Shown here: one piece after another, positions 1 through 9,173 of the stretch
Layout of the letters: every line of letters begins with the position of its first letter
How positions within the stretch are numbered: the first letter of the stretch is position 1
Assembly: GCA_900547785.1 (NCBI GenBank)
Contig: URIB01000002.1
Coordinates: forward strand, 62,001-126,000
Direction: 5' to 3'
Length of the DNA stretch: 64,000 bases
From: an uncultured Dialister sp.
Lineage (GTDB): Bacteria > Bacillota > Negativicutes > Veillonellales > Dialisteraceae
The notes under the pieces: model-generated
Told to the model about the DNA's origin: nothing
Seen by the model: the letters and a program-made list of their open reading frames with translations, nothing else
Database searches by the model: none
Position numbers and translations under genes: made by a program

Positions 1-441
1 GAGTCCTGACAAAGCTTCTCCAACAGCCCGCTCTGCCAGGGGAATTAATTCTTCATCTGTAACTGTATCTTTTTCTACATGCAAAAAAGGTTCCGGTAAG
101 GCCAGTAAATCCTTGATTTCAAGCTTATTGTTTTTTATACATTTCAGCTTTCTTACTTCCCTTAATGTATTTAAGTAGGCAGTAAGCAAGTCTTTATCAA
201 TTGACACATGAATATGATCATTCCCTGCCAATGCCTCGAATGAGAGATTTACATAAACTTTTCCTCGTTTAACCTGATTTTTGATCAGTTTACGGATATG
301 GTCTTCCATTGTGGCTGAAATCTGACCGGTTCGCATATTAATTTCTAAAAACCGGCTATTTATTGCTTTTATTTCCGCAGTCATAACTCCTTTAGCTCCT
401 GTAACAGCAGATTGCCCGAAGCCGGTCATGCTTTTTATCAT
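1..441 (-). CDS. YicC/YloC family protein, N-terminal part (cut by window edge)
   Basis: Translation from ATG at 441 gives 147 codons open to the window start, beginning M-I-K-S-M-T-G-F-G, the typical N-terminus of YicC/YloC proteins, followed by the E-I-K-A-I-N-S-R-F-L-E-I-N segment seen in this family. Family members are about 290 residues, so roughly half is visible. YicC and YloC are reported endoribonucleases acting on RNA; that activity is family knowledge and the catalytic region is not in view. An AGGAG ribosome binding site lies just upstream. The gene follows dapF by about 30 bp on the same strand, so the two are probably co-transcribed. Confidence 0.85.
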   Translation of the reverse strand, partial: MIKSMTGFGQSAVTGAKGVMTAEIKAINSRFLEINMRTGQISATMEDHIRKLIKNQVKRGKVYVNLSFEALAGNDHIHVSIDKDLLTAYLNTLREVRKLKCIKNNKLEIKDLLALPEPFLHVEKDTVTDEELIPLAERAVGEALSGL

Positions 442-472
442 TTTTATACTCCTTTATTGAATACCGAAATAT

Positions 473-1306
473 TTATTTTATAGAATAAGCTCCTTCAAAA
501 ACTTTTTCTGCCGGACCTGTCATAAAGACGGAATCCGATTCTTTTCCTCCCCAGGAAATATGAAGCTCTCCGCCATCCAAAATCACTGTAGCTTCCTTTT
601 CCACAATCCCGTTCAGTATGGCAGCAACAACAGCGGCACAAGTTCCTGTACCACAAGCCATGGTAATTCCGCTGCCTCTTTCCCAAACACGCATGCGTAA
701 AAGATTTTTATCCAAAACCTGGACGAACTCTATGTTTGTTTTTTGAGGGAAATGTTCATTGTTTTCAAGCAAAGGTCCGACCTTTTCAAGTGGAATACTT
801 TCAATGCAATCCGTAAAGATGACCGTATGCGGATTCCCCATAGATACACAAGTAATTTCAAATGTACCTGCCTGTCCGTCTCTTATGACTTTTTTTATAA
901 TTTTTCCATCTCCTAAATCGGTAGCCGGTATATCCTTTGCCATTAAACGAGGCGCCCCCATATCTACTCTTACATGACCGTTATTTAAAACTTCCGGATA
1001 TAAGATACCCGCTCCGGTTTCCACGGAAAAACAAGGTTGCTTGATTAATTTCAATTCAAAAGCCCATTTGGCAAAAGCACGAATACCGTTACCGCACATT
1101 TCCGCTTCACTGCCGTCACTGTTAAAAATTCTCATTTTCAAATCAGCCTTATTTGACGGTAAGATAAAAATGATCCCATCCGCGCCGATGCCGAAATGAC
1201 GATCACAAAGTGTTTTTGCATGATTCACAGTTTCTGTTATATCAAAAGTCATCGCATTTATAAAAATAAAATCATTTCCGCAGGCTTGCCATTTTGTAAA
1301 GTTCAT
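473..1306 (-). CDS. dapF: Diaminopimelate epimerase DapF
   Basis: Converts LL-diaminopimelate to the meso form, for lysine and for peptidoglycan cross-linking. The two catalytic cysteines are visible in M-C-G-N-G-I-R (near residue 71) and A-C-G-T-G-T-C (near 218), and length (277 aa) is normal. Two in-frame ATGs exist, at 1312 and 1306; the AGGAGG site sits only 2 nt before the first but 8 nt before the second, so 1306 is preferred. The gene lies upstream of the yicC-type gene and is divergent from rqcH. It complements dapA, dapB and asd about 2 kb away on the far side of rqcH, and the meso-DAP-type MurE in this window. Confidence 0.95.
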   Translation of the reverse strand: MNFTKWQACGNDFIFINAMTFDITETVNHAKTLCDRHFGIGADGIIFILPSNKADLKMRIFNSDGSEAEMCGNGIRAFAKWAFELKLIKQPCFSVETGAGILYPEVLNNGHVRVDMGAPRLMAKDIPATDLGDGKIIKKVIRDGQAGTFEITCVSMGNPHTVIFTDCIESIPLEKVGPLLENNEHFPQKTNIEFVQVLDKNLLRMRVWERGSGITMACGTGTCAAVVAAILNGIVEKEATVILDGGELHISWGGKESDSVFMTGPAEKVFEGAYSIK

Positions 1307-1376
1307 TCCCATATCCTCCTGATTAAATTGCTTTTCTCACATTATCTGCTCGCATAGTATTTATTTCTTCCTATTG

Positions 1377-1382
1377 TATAAT
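1377..1382 (+). promoter_or_regulatory. Candidate -10 element for rqcH
   Basis: A perfect TATAAT lies in the 110-bp divergent gap, about 35 bp before the rqcH start. I see no convincing -35 at 16-18 bp, so this is only a candidate. Confidence 0.35.
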
Positions 1383-1416
1383 ATACTTACCTTGAATAAA
1401 AGAAGGGAGTCTATTC

Positions 1417-3126
1417 ATGCAAATTGACAGTGCTACTCTTTATGTAATTACAAAGTGTTTAAACGATATGCTTATACCGTCACAAGTCCGTCAAATTCAT
1501 CAAATCGACAGTCGTATTGTGGACATTGAACTTTTTTGCCCTGATGCAAAGCCGATTCATTTAATATTTGATACATACAAACCGGCTGTATATGTATCCG
1601 ACAAGAAAGAAAATATATACTCCCCTTCTCAAACTTTTTGCATGACCTTGAGAAAACATTTAGAAGGAGCACGCTTATCCTCCATTCAGCAGATCAATCT
1701 TGATCGTCTGGTAAAGTTTGATTTTGATCGCATTGAAGCAGCCGGAGAAATCATCACCAAATCAATATACGCCGAATTGATTCCATCTGCCCCCAATCTT
1801 ATCTTAACCGAACAGGGCATAACCATAGATGCCTGCCTAAAAGGAAAAAAAGCAGGCCGGTTTTTGATGAGCGGTCAACCGTATGCACTCCCCTCCAATT
1901 CTTCACGAATGAATTTTTTTCACTTTACAATGCAGGAATTATCAGAAATTATCCTGTTTCATAGAAATACCGAGATCTCTGTGCAAGAGTACATATATGA
2001 AAACTTTCACGGATTCAGTCATCTTCTTTTGACGGAACTTTGTCATAGAGTAAAAATAACCCCCTCGTCAACCATTTCATCCTTATCGGATGAAACAATT
2101 CATTCACTGTCAAAAAATATATACCTCATCGGTCAAGAAATAAAAAACAGTGTCAATTTGCATATTTATTCTTACCGGAACAAAGAGGTAATAAGTCCCA
2201 TATATCTTTCATTTCCCCAGTTCGTAAAATCGGTCGCCCCTTTAGAATGGCTTGAAACGGAACTGCAAAATGGCGGTACCGGTCTTTCTGCAGAAATAAA
2301 AAGTATTCATAAAAAACTTCAATTGCTTATAAAAAAAGAAAGCCGCAAAGTAGATAAAATCAATGAAGAATTGAAAGAAACGAACAGAATAGAACAATAT
2401 AAATTATGGGGAACATTACTTTCCATATATGCGTATGAAAAACCGCAAGGCAGGGAAAAGATTATATTAAGTAACTTATTTAGAGACCCTCCTGAAAATG
2501 AAATCATTTCTATAAATCCTATGTATTCTATGACAGAGAACAGTCAAATTTATTTTAAGAAATATACAAAAATGAAAACCAGGCTCCAAATGGGAGAACA
2601 AAAATTAAATGAATGCTTTTTAAGAATTAAGTATCTGGATGAACTATCTTATTTCTGTGAATCCATACAATCAAGAGATGAGCTTGAGGCATTCAAAGAA
2701 GAACTGCGAAATAGCGGTTTAGAAAAAAATTTCGACAGCCATAAAAAAATAAGAAAAAAAGATTCTCCCCTATCATTAACGACAGTAACAGTTGACGGAT
2801 TTAATGTATTTATAGGGAAAAACAATATACAAAATGAGTTTTTAACCCTTCGCAAAGCTAAAAAAAGTGATTTATGGTTTCATTCAAAAAATTTGCCGGG
2901 TTCACATATCATTCTTGAAACCGAAGGAAAAGTTATACCGGAAGACACTATAGAAAAGGTTGCTTCTTTGGCCGCATTCCACAGTAAAGGACGGGCCTCC
3001 GGAAAAGTTGATGTTGACTATACGTATGTTAAATACATCAGAAAAATCCCTAACGGACCGCCGGGTTTCGTCAATTACACCCATCAACACACTGTTACTG
3101 TACCTCCAAAAGAAATACAAACCTAA
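1417..3126 (+). CDS. rqcH: RqcH / NFACT family ribosome quality-control protein
   Basis: NFACT family protein (older name fibronectin-binding protein A), 569 aa. An NFACT-N domain and long helical middle region are followed by the NFACT-R (DUF814) domain around residues 450-560, with the hallmark D-L-W-F-H-S-K-N-L-P-G-S-H. The D-R pair at residues 96-97 corresponds to the pair that RqcH of Bacillus subtilis needs to add C-terminal alanine tails to nascent chains on stalled 50S subunits. The role is therefore ribosome-associated quality control; adhesin activity is a less likely reading. It is the only plus-strand gene in the first 22 kb, has a GGGAG binding site, and ends at a strong terminator shared with the convergent dapA operon. 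Confidence 0.9.
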   Translation: MQIDSATLYVITKCLNDMLIPSQVRQIHQIDSRIVDIELFCPDAKPIHLIFDTYKPAVYVSDKKENIYSPSQTFCMTLRKHLEGARLSSIQQINLDRLVKFDFDRIEAAGEIITKSIYAELIPSAPNLILTEQGITIDACLKGKKAGRFLMSGQPYALPSNSSRMNFFHFTMQELSEIILFHRNTEISVQEYIYENFHGFSHLLLTELCHRVKITPSSTISSLSDETIHSLSKNIYLIGQEIKNSVNLHIYSYRNKEVISPIYLSFPQFVKSVAPLEWLETELQNGGTGLSAEIKSIHKKLQLLIKKESRKVDKINEELKETNRIEQYKLWGTLLSIYAYEKPQGREKIILSNLFRDPPENEIISINPMYSMTENSQIYFKKYTKMKTRLQMGEQKLNECFLRIKYLDELSYFCESIQSRDELEAFKEELRNSGLEKNFDSHKKIRKKDSPLSLTTVTVDGFNVFIGKNNIQNEFLTLRKAKKSDLWFHSKNLPGSHIILETEGKVIPEDTIEKVASLAAFHSKGRASGKVDVDYTYVKYIRKIPNGPPGFVNYTHQHTVTVPPKEIQT

Positions 3127-3168
3127 AATATAAAAAACGGAGATTTTCATCTCCGTTTTTTATATTTT
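3125..3168. terminator. Bidirectional intrinsic terminator between rqcH and dapA
   Basis: Perfect 19-bp inverted repeat (arms 3125-3143 and 3150-3168, 6-nt loop) with a GC-rich centre (CGGAGA/TCTCCG) flanked by six A on one side and six T on the other. It therefore has a U tract in both directions. It overlaps the last two bases of the dapA stop region and serves the convergent rqcH and dapA transcripts. Confidence 0.93.
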
Positions 3169-4075
3169 AAAGAACAATTCCATAATCATTCAGCATTTGC
3201 CGGATTCTATTCAATTCCTCTTCACAAGGTGCAACCATGGGAAGCCTGAATGTCCCGCCCGGTTGTCCGATTAAATTAACAGCAGTCTTTATTGGAATCG
3301 GACTGGCTGTAAAAAACATTCCTTTCATAAAAGGATACATTTTCAAATGAAGTTTCCTGGCAAGAGATACGTCTCCTTTTTCAAAAGCTTCTATCATTTT
3401 TAATATATCATCACCGATAATATGACTTGCTACAGAAATAAGACCCACTCCGCCCATAGAAAGAACCGGCAGCGTAAAGGCGTCATCTCCGCTATAAATC
3501 ATAAAATCATCAGGAAGGAGCAACTTTTCTTTCGTAAGCTGATCCCAATTCCCCGTAGCATCTTTAATGCCCACAATATTGGGACAGGCATCAACCAGCC
3601 TTTTAATTGTTTCCGGTAAAATACTTGTCCCCACCCTGCCGGGAACATTATATAAAATAATCGGCAGCTTCGTTGCGCTTGCTATCGCTTTAAAATGTTG
3701 GAAGATTCCTTCTTGATTCGGTTTTACATAAAAAGGTACAATCGCAAGCAATGCATCAATACCGGTTTTTTCCGCTTTTTTTATAAAATCAATCGTTTCT
3801 GCCGTGCTGATTGTTCCCACATTACCCATAATAGGAACTCTCTTATCAGTTCCTTTTTTACCGGCGGTATTAACAATCATTTCATATAACTTCAGCTTTT
3901 CATCACTGCTCATGGTCGCACCTTCTCCGGTTGTCCCGCCAACAAGAATCCCTTCCGACCCGTGATGAATTAAATATTTTGCAAGCTTAGCTGCACTTTC
4001 ATAATCAACATCACCATTTTCTTTAAACGGTGTAATCATTGCCGTAATTAGACGACCGAATTTTGCTACTGCCAT
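3167..4075 (-). CDS. dapA: 4-hydroxy-tetrahydrodipicolinate synthase DapA
   Basis: Condenses pyruvate with aspartate semialdehyde, the first committed step of lysine/DAP synthesis. The aldolase-type barrel motifs are complete: G-G-T-T-G-E-G (46-52), Y-N-V-P-G-R with catalytic Tyr142, and the Schiff-base lysine in G-I-K-D-A-T-G-N (Lys171). Full length at 302 aa. It follows asd by 26 bp, and its substrate is made by Asd, so dapB-asd-dapA form a metabolic operon. It is the last gene before the shared terminator. No lysine riboswitch is seen in the operon. Confidence 0.96.
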   Translation of the reverse strand: MAVAKFGRLITAMITPFKENGDVDYESAAKLAKYLIHHGSEGILVGGTTGEGATMSSDEKLKLYEMIVNTAGKKGTDKRVPIMGNVGTISTAETIDFIKKAEKTGIDALLAIVPFYVKPNQEGIFQHFKAIASATKLPIILYNVPGRVGTSILPETIKRLVDACPNIVGIKDATGNWDQLTKEKLLLPDDFMIYSGDDAFTLPVLSMGGVGLISVASHIIGDDILKMIEAFEKGDVSLARKLHLKMYPFMKGMFFTASPIPIKTAVNLIGQPGGTFRLPMVAPCEEELNRIRQMLNDYGIVL

Positions 4076-4101
4076 CTTTCATCCCCGCTTTCTTTAAAGA
4101 T

Positions 4102-5136
4102 TCAAATCATGCCATGAGAAATTATGTATTCTGCAATTTGCAATGTATTCAATGCTGCTCCCTTTCGAATCTGGTCACCGCAAACCCATAGATTTATTCC
4201 GTTCTCATTATATAAATCTTTTCTAATCCGCCCTACGGCAACTTCCGTTTTATCCGATGTATCCAGCGGCATCGGGTATATTTGATGATCAACATCATCG
4301 ACAAGAATTATTCCCTCAAAACTTGTAACGGCTTGTTTTATTTTATCAATGGAAATAGGCTCTTCCGTTTCTATATAAATGGACTCCGCATGACTTCTTA
4401 CCACCGGTACACGGACTGCGGTAGGCGTAATCTGAATGGTGTCGTCATGAAAAATTTTATGCGTTTCATGAACCATTTTCATTTCTTCCTTGGTATATTG
4501 ATTTTCAAGGAATATGTCAATTTGGGGAATTAAATTATAGGCAATCTGGTAATGTTTCGGTAAACCTGACGATGGAAGGATTTGCGGAGTATATTCTTTA
4601 CCTGTGAAAACAGCTTCCGTTTCTTTAAACAATTCATCAATTCCATCTTTTCCCGCCCCCGATACAGCCTGGTAAGTGCTTACAATAATGCGCTTGATGG
4701 GAGAAATATCATGAATAGGTTTCAGTGCCATAAGCATAATAATGGTTGAACAATTAGGGTTTGCAATGATTCCTTGATGTTTAGCAATATCTTCCGGATT
4801 AATTTCCGGAATGACAAGAGGTACATGGGGATCCATGCGGAAAGTACTGGAATTATCAATAACGATTGCCCCTCTTTTTACCGCTTCAGGAGCTAAAGTT
4901 TCACTTATTTTTCCTCCGGCAAATAAAGCAATGTCTATCCCTTCAAAGGATTCCGGTGTTGCCTCTTCCACCACATAATCTTTTCCGCATACTTTCAGTT
5001 TTTTCCCTGCCGATTTGGGCGATGCTAAAAGCTTTAACTCTGCAAACGGAAAATTTCTTTCTTCCATAAGTTTGATAAATTCTTGCCCTACGGCACCGGT
5101 AGCGCCAAGAATAGCAACATTCGGTAATTTTTTCAT
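4102..5136 (-). CDS. asd: Aspartate-semialdehyde dehydrogenase
   Basis: NADPH-dependent reduction of aspartyl phosphate to aspartate semialdehyde, the branch point to DAP/lysine and to homoserine/threonine. The N-terminal G-A-T-G-A-V-G nucleotide-binding loop (11-17) and the N-P-N-C-S-T motif with catalytic Cys129 are present; 344 aa is usual. A GAGG site precedes the ATG. The gene sits 10 bp after dapB and 26 bp before dapA. Its product also feeds hom (33817-35112) in this window. Confidence 0.96.
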   Translation of the reverse strand: MKKLPNVAILGATGAVGQEFIKLMEERNFPFAELKLLASPKSAGKKLKVCGKDYVVEEATPESFEGIDIALFAGGKISETLAPEAVKRGAIVIDNSSTFRMDPHVPLVIPEINPEDIAKHQGIIANPNCSTIIMLMALKPIHDISPIKRIIVSTYQAVSGAGKDGIDELFKETEAVFTGKEYTPQILPSSGLPKHYQIAYNLIPQIDIFLENQYTKEEMKMVHETHKIFHDDTIQITPTAVRVPVVRSHAESIYIETEEPISIDKIKQAVTSFEGIILVDDVDHQIYPMPLDTSDKTEVAVGRIRKDLYNENGINLWVCGDQIRKGAALNTLQIAEYIISHGMI

Positions 5137-5146
5137 ATCAAGTACC

Positions 5147-5938
5147 TCAATCTAAATAATTCTCAAGACCATAAACTAACCCCGGCTTCTCCATAATTTT
5201 TTTGCAAGCCGTTATAACGCCCGGCATAAATGATTTTCTATCCATTGAATCATGACGAAGTGTTAATATTTCTCCGTATCCGCCGAAAATAACCTCCTGA
5301 TGTGCTACATAACCGGGAAGCCGTACGCTGTGTATAGGAATACCTTTATATTTCCCGCCTCTTGCACCGGCGATATTTTCTTTGGTTTCGTCAGGTTCAG
5401 GTTGTAATATTCTCGCTCCCTCCATTTTTTCAGCAGTTAATTTTGCCGTACCGGAAGGGGCATCGAATTTATGATTATGATGTAATTCAATAATTTCTGC
5501 ATTGGGCAGATACCGTGAAATCTCAGCAGAAACTTTCATTAATAGTACGGCACCGAGAGAAAAATTAGGCGCAATCAGGCAATTTGCACTATTTTTTTCA
5601 GCTATCGCAGCCAATTCATTTCTCTGCCCGGAAGTAAGCCCTGTCGTACCTATGACCATATGTATCCCGGATGTAAGAACTGTTTTGGCATTTTCATAAA
5701 TAACAGCCGGGGACGTAAAATCAATAACCACATCCGGCGTTACTTCATGAAATGCATCTTGCAATGACCGGGAAATCAAAACTCTTGTTTTCCCCCATCC
5801 GATAACTTCACCGATATCCTGTCCTTCACATTTAGGATCTACTGCCCCAACAAGCTGCAAGTCCTTCTCTTGTATGACTGCCCGAACCACTTCACTTCCC
5901 ATTCTGCCGCCGGCTCCGTTCACCAGAACTTTTATCAT
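5147..5938 (-). CDS. dapB: 4-hydroxy-tetrahydrodipicolinate reductase DapB
   Basis: NAD(P)H-dependent reductase after DapA in DAP synthesis. From ATG 5938 it gives 263 aa starting M-I-K-V-L-V-N-G-A-G-G-R-M-G, the canonical dinucleotide-binding N-terminus, with a GGGGAG site upstream. The open frame extends 21 codons further, to 6001, but that stretch has no family similarity and no binding site. The family motif E-L-H-H-N-H-K-F-D-A-P-S-G-T, with the catalytic His pair and Lys, is intact. A 75-bp gap separates it from recN, so it may have its own promoter, although I could not identify a convincing one. Confidence 0.95.
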   Translation of the reverse strand: MIKVLVNGAGGRMGSEVVRAVIQEKDLQLVGAVDPKCEGQDIGEVIGWGKTRVLISRSLQDAFHEVTPDVVIDFTSPAVIYENAKTVLTSGIHMVIGTTGLTSGQRNELAAIAEKNSANCLIAPNFSLGAVLLMKVSAEISRYLPNAEIIELHHNHKFDAPSGTAKLTAEKMEGARILQPEPDETKENIAGARGGKYKGIPIHSVRLPGYVAHQEVIFGGYGEILTLRHDSMDRKSFMPGVITACKKIMEKPGLVYGLENYLD

Positions 5939-6013
5939 TGTATCTCCCCTTTCCGTTTTATAAATAAAAACAGATAATACATTTACTATATCATAAATCA
6001 TTCAAAAGACACT

Positions 6014-7675
6014 TCAATTGTTAACCGCTTTTTTCATTTCCAAAGCAGATTCCATAGCACTGACAGATTCCTCCGTCCCGGAAATCATTTGCGCGATAGC
6101 ATGAATATGTTCTTTTTCTGTAAGAAGAATGGCTTTTGAAGAAGTACAGCCGTTGGAAACAATCTTGTCAATCTTATAATGTCTGTCTGCCACACAAGCT
6201 GTTTGCGGTAAATGCGTAATCACAAGAATCTGTACATTTTTAGACAATTCTTTGATTTTTCTGGCTACTTGTAATCCGGCCTTACCGCTGACTCCTACAT
6301 CGATCTCATCAAAAACCAATGTTTGCTGTTTTAATAAATGGGCCGTAATTATTTCTACCGCCAAGGCAATACGGGAAATTTCCCCTCCTGATGCGACTTC
6401 CCTCATTGAGCGAAGCGGCTCTCCCGGATTGGCGGAAAAATACAACTCCATTTCTGTATTTCCTGATGGGGAAGGAACATCCGAAGGTACCAAGTGGAGC
6501 TTTATAGACGCATGTTCCATCCCCAATTCATGTAAAATAGAAGTTATTTTTTCTATAAGTTGTCCTCCATATTTTAAGCGCAACTGATTCAATTCTTTTG
6601 ATTTTTCCATCAGCCGGTCATGCATATCTTGTAACTGTGCCCGCATGTGATGATTTTCATAAATTAAATTTTTCAAATCATCATATTCTTCTGTTGCTCG
6701 CCTGTTATATGCAATGACGTCTGACAGAGAAGGACCGTATTTCCGCTTCATTTCGAGAAAGACTTCACTTCTTGCCTGTAAAATCGATAACTCTTCTTCG
6801 GAAAATTCTGTATCAGAGAGATATGTTCCCAGTTTTCCTATAACATCTTCTATAGTATAAAGTGCCGAATTTACTGATTCACCAATTTCATTAATTCTTT
6901 CATCATAATCAGACACTGAAAAAATCTGTTTTGCTGCAAGCGCCAAATGATCCCGAGCCCCAAAATCCTCTACCAGAGATTTTGACGCTTCATGAAGTGA
7001 ATTGATAATTTTCTCATGATTTTGCAAAACGGTAAGACGGTTTTCAATTTCCTCATCTTCTCCCTCTCGGATCTCCGCATCATGAATTTGTTTAATCTCC
7101 CACTCCAATACATCAATGCGACGTTCGTTTTCTTGTTTCTTATTATCAAAATCATCCAGTACTCTTTTTAGTTTTTTCCATTCTTGAAACATGTCATCAT
7201 ATGAATTTCTTAATTGCTGTAGTAAATCGGAAGAGCAGTCAATAATTTTTTCACAATATTCCGGCGATAAAAGTTCAGACATATCATTTTGTTCGTGAAG
7301 ACACACCAGTTTTTCCCCAATAAATTCCAACTGCTTCACTGTACAAAAATCCCCGTTAATCCGACAAATACCGCGACCATTTCTATTTAGCCGTCGTGAT
7401 AAAATAATTTCTCCATTTACAGGTTCATATCCCATTTCCCGAATCAATGTACACATCTCTTCATCACAAAGAAAGATTCCTTCTACTTGGAAAAAGTCAG
7501 AACCCGTTCGTATCAAGTCAGTCTTTGCCCGCCTGCCGGTCAGTATTGCCAATGCATCAATCAATATTGACTTCCCTGCTCCGGTTTCCCCTGTAAAAAC
7601 ATTGGCTCCCGTAGTAAAATCAATAATAGTGTCTTCAATAATCGCAAAATTAATGATATGCAAATTCTGAAGCAT
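6014..7675 (-). CDS. recN: DNA repair protein RecN
   Basis: SMC-like ATPase of recombinational double-strand break repair. Walker A G-E-T-G-A-G-K-S is at residues 29-36, the ABC signature A-S-G-G-E-I-S-R is in the C-terminal third, followed by Walker B T-L-V-F-D-E-I-D. The middle is a long coiled coil. Full length at 553 aa. AGGAGG precedes the ATG, and the gene begins 8 bp after argR. The argR-recN pair is conserved in Firmicutes, so co-transcription is likely. Confidence 0.97.
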   Translation of the reverse strand: MLQNLHIINFAIIEDTIIDFTTGANVFTGETGAGKSILIDALAILTGRRAKTDLIRTGSDFFQVEGIFLCDEEMCTLIREMGYEPVNGEIILSRRLNRNGRGICRINGDFCTVKQLEFIGEKLVCLHEQNDMSELLSPEYCEKIIDCSSDLLQQLRNSYDDMFQEWKKLKRVLDDFDNKKQENERRIDVLEWEIKQIHDAEIREGEDEEIENRLTVLQNHEKIINSLHEASKSLVEDFGARDHLALAAKQIFSVSDYDERINEIGESVNSALYTIEDVIGKLGTYLSDTEFSEEELSILQARSEVFLEMKRKYGPSLSDVIAYNRRATEEYDDLKNLIYENHHMRAQLQDMHDRLMEKSKELNQLRLKYGGQLIEKITSILHELGMEHASIKLHLVPSDVPSPSGNTEMELYFSANPGEPLRSMREVASGGEISRIALAVEIITAHLLKQQTLVFDEIDVGVSGKAGLQVARKIKELSKNVQILVITHLPQTACVADRHYKIDKIVSNGCTSSKAILLTEKEHIHAIAQMISGTEESVSAMESALEMKKAVNN

Positions 7676-7683
7676 ATGACCTC

Positions 7684-8139
7684 CTATGATTGCATCATCT
7701 CTTCAATCCGTTTTTTAAATGTTTCTACTCCTTCTTGTGATCTTGCAATCACCAAAATGGTATCATCACCTGCCAATGTTCCCATGATTTCTTCCAATCT
7801 TGCCTGATCAATAGCAGCTGCTACAGACTGGGCAGATCCCGGCAAGGTATGAATAACTACAAAATTCATACTGCTGTCAATTTTTGTCACCGCTCCTTGA
7901 AATAAGAGTGCTGTATGGTTTCTCGACATGATACTAGATTTTTCTGTTGATAATGCATATCGGTAATGCCCGTCACGATAGGGAATTTTAACAAGCATCA
8001 GCTCTTTTATATCACGCGATACGGTTGCTTGTGTAACGGCAATCCCTTCTTTTTGCAATGCCTGTGCCAACTCTTCCTGTGTTTCTATAATCCGGTTTTG
8101 GATAATTTCTTTGATTTTCATACTTCTATATCGTTTCAT
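7684..8139 (-). CDS. argR: Arginine repressor ArgR/AhrC
   Basis: Hexameric arginine-sensing DNA-binding regulator, 151 aa. The N-terminal winged helix includes T-Q-E-E-L-A-Q-A-L and the recognition segment T-Q-A-T-V-S-R-D-I-K-E-L. The C-terminal oligomerisation/arginine-binding domain carries G-T-L-A-G-D-D-T. ATG 8139 is chosen because a GGAGG site lies 5 nt upstream; a TTG four codons earlier would overlap that site. A promoter with an ARG-box-like sequence lies upstream, suggesting autoregulation. Possible control of recN and the dap genes would only be indirect, through read-through. Confidence 0.95.
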   Translation of the reverse strand: MKRYRSMKIKEIIQNRIIETQEELAQALQKEGIAVTQATVSRDIKELMLVKIPYRDGHYRYALSTEKSSIMSRNHTALLFQGAVTKIDSSMNFVVIHTLPGSAQSVAAAIDQARLEEIMGTLAGDDTILVIARSQEGVETFKKRIEEMMQS

Positions 8140-8182
8140 AAAATCCTCCAAATATTTAATTTTTATACAATTCTATTGTTTA

Positions 8183-8223
8183 ATTTTAAAGTATTTAATG
8201 CATACGGTCAATAAATATGCATA
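8183..8223 (-). promoter_or_regulatory. argR promoter with overlapping candidate ARG box
   Basis: On the minus strand TTGACC (8211-8206), a 17-bp spacer and TAAAAT (8188-8183) form a good SigA-type promoter 44 bp before the argR ATG. Overlapping the -35, 8206-8223 read on the plus strand matches the B. subtilis ARG-box consensus at 12 of 18 positions by my hand alignment. On the minus strand ATGCAT recurs 19 nt further on, possibly a second, weaker box. Autorepression by ArgR is inferred. Confidence 0.6.
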
Positions 8224-8248
8224 TTTTATTATCCGTGAAATTTCAATA

Positions 8249-8291
8249 AAAAATTCCTTGATTACCGTTTCCGGATAACAAAGGAATTTTT
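8249..8291 (-). terminator. Terminator after nadK
   Basis: Inverted repeat with 11-bp outer arms (8249-8259 and 8281-8291), a partly paired inner CCGG/CGG stem, and a T run on the minus strand. It starts 4 bp past the nadK stop and ends the long pepP-to-nadK operon. Confidence 0.75.
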
Positions 8292-8295
8292 AAAT

Positions 8296-9168
8296 TTATA
8301 TCTTTTTTACTAATTTATCAGATAATATTTCCCAAAAATCTTGATCATTAAATCGGACAAATCGTATTTTTTTGTGAACCCCCTGGACCACCAACGCTTC
8401 TCCCTTTTTCAAGTCATAATCGCCATTTCCGTCCAAGGATATATGTAAGAGTTCTTCTCTATCGGATAACGTAATCTTAACTCTGTCCCCTTTTGAAAGT
8501 ACCGATGAAAATTTAGCAAGTGTATGAGGGCATATAGGAACAACAATCATTTCCTGTGCTGCAGAATGAAGTATCGGTCCTCCGCAAGAAAAAGCATACC
8601 CTGTAGAACCGGTGGGCGTAGAAATAATCAGACCGTCACAAGGGTATTGTTGGGCAAAATTATCATTAATCCACAAATTTAACCGTATCATTTTCCCGAT
8701 CTGATTCTTTCCTATCACCACATCATTTAGTACAACCGGCAATTTTATGGAATGATCTTTTCCATCAATAATTTCAGCTTCCAGAAATAACCTTTCTTCC
8801 ACCATGTAATTTCCGTTAATCAGTTGTTTTATTTTACATTCTGTATCATTTTCTCTGATAGAATTGAGAAATCCTAATTCTCCTAAATGAATCCCTGTCA
8901 AAAAAACCTCATAATCAGAAAATACTTTGGCCGTATCCAAATAGGAACCGTCTCCTCCTATTGATAATATATGTTTTAAATGTGTCCCCATCCAATCAGT
9001 ACTCTTGTATAGTGAATGATCAATATAGATATTTTTTTCTTCAAGTTTATTTTTGACTTCAGTTGCCATAAAGTATTTTACTTGTTGATTTTCCAATATT
9101 TCGATTAACTGGGGAAGATATTGATAAATTTTTTCTTTTTTGATATTTGGATAAATACCAAACTCCAT
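8296..9168 (-). CDS. nadK: NAD kinase
   Basis: ATP (or polyphosphate)-dependent phosphorylation of NAD to NADP. The G-G-D-G nucleotide loop is near residues 71-74, and the family segment D-G-L-I-I-S-T-P-T-G-S-T-G-Y is complete; about 290 aa. The chosen ATG at 9168 has a GGGGTGAG site 6-8 nt upstream; a GTG at 9177 would overlap the tlyA stop. The tlyA-nadK-argR-recN order is a Firmicute hallmark, but here a terminator separates nadK from argR. It is the last gene of its operon. Confidence 0.95.
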   Translation of the reverse strand: MEFGIYPNIKKEKIYQYLPQLIEILENQQVKYFMATEVKNKLEEKNIYIDHSLYKSTDWMGTHLKHILSIGGDGSYLDTAKVFSDYEVFLTGIHLGELGFLNSIRENDTECKIKQLINGNYMVEERLFLEAEIIDGKDHSIKLPVVLNDVVIGKNQIGKMIRLNLWINDNFAQQYPCDGLIISTPTGSTGYAFSCGGPILHSAAQEMIVVPICPHTLAKFSSVLSKGDRVKITLSDREELLHISLDGNGDYDLKKGEALVVQGVHKKIRFVRFNDQDFWEILSDKLVKKI

Positions 9169-9173
9169 AGTTC

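Noticed and set aside
5939..6001. N-terminal extension of dapB
   Set aside because: The family N-terminus begins exactly at ATG 5938 behind a good binding site.
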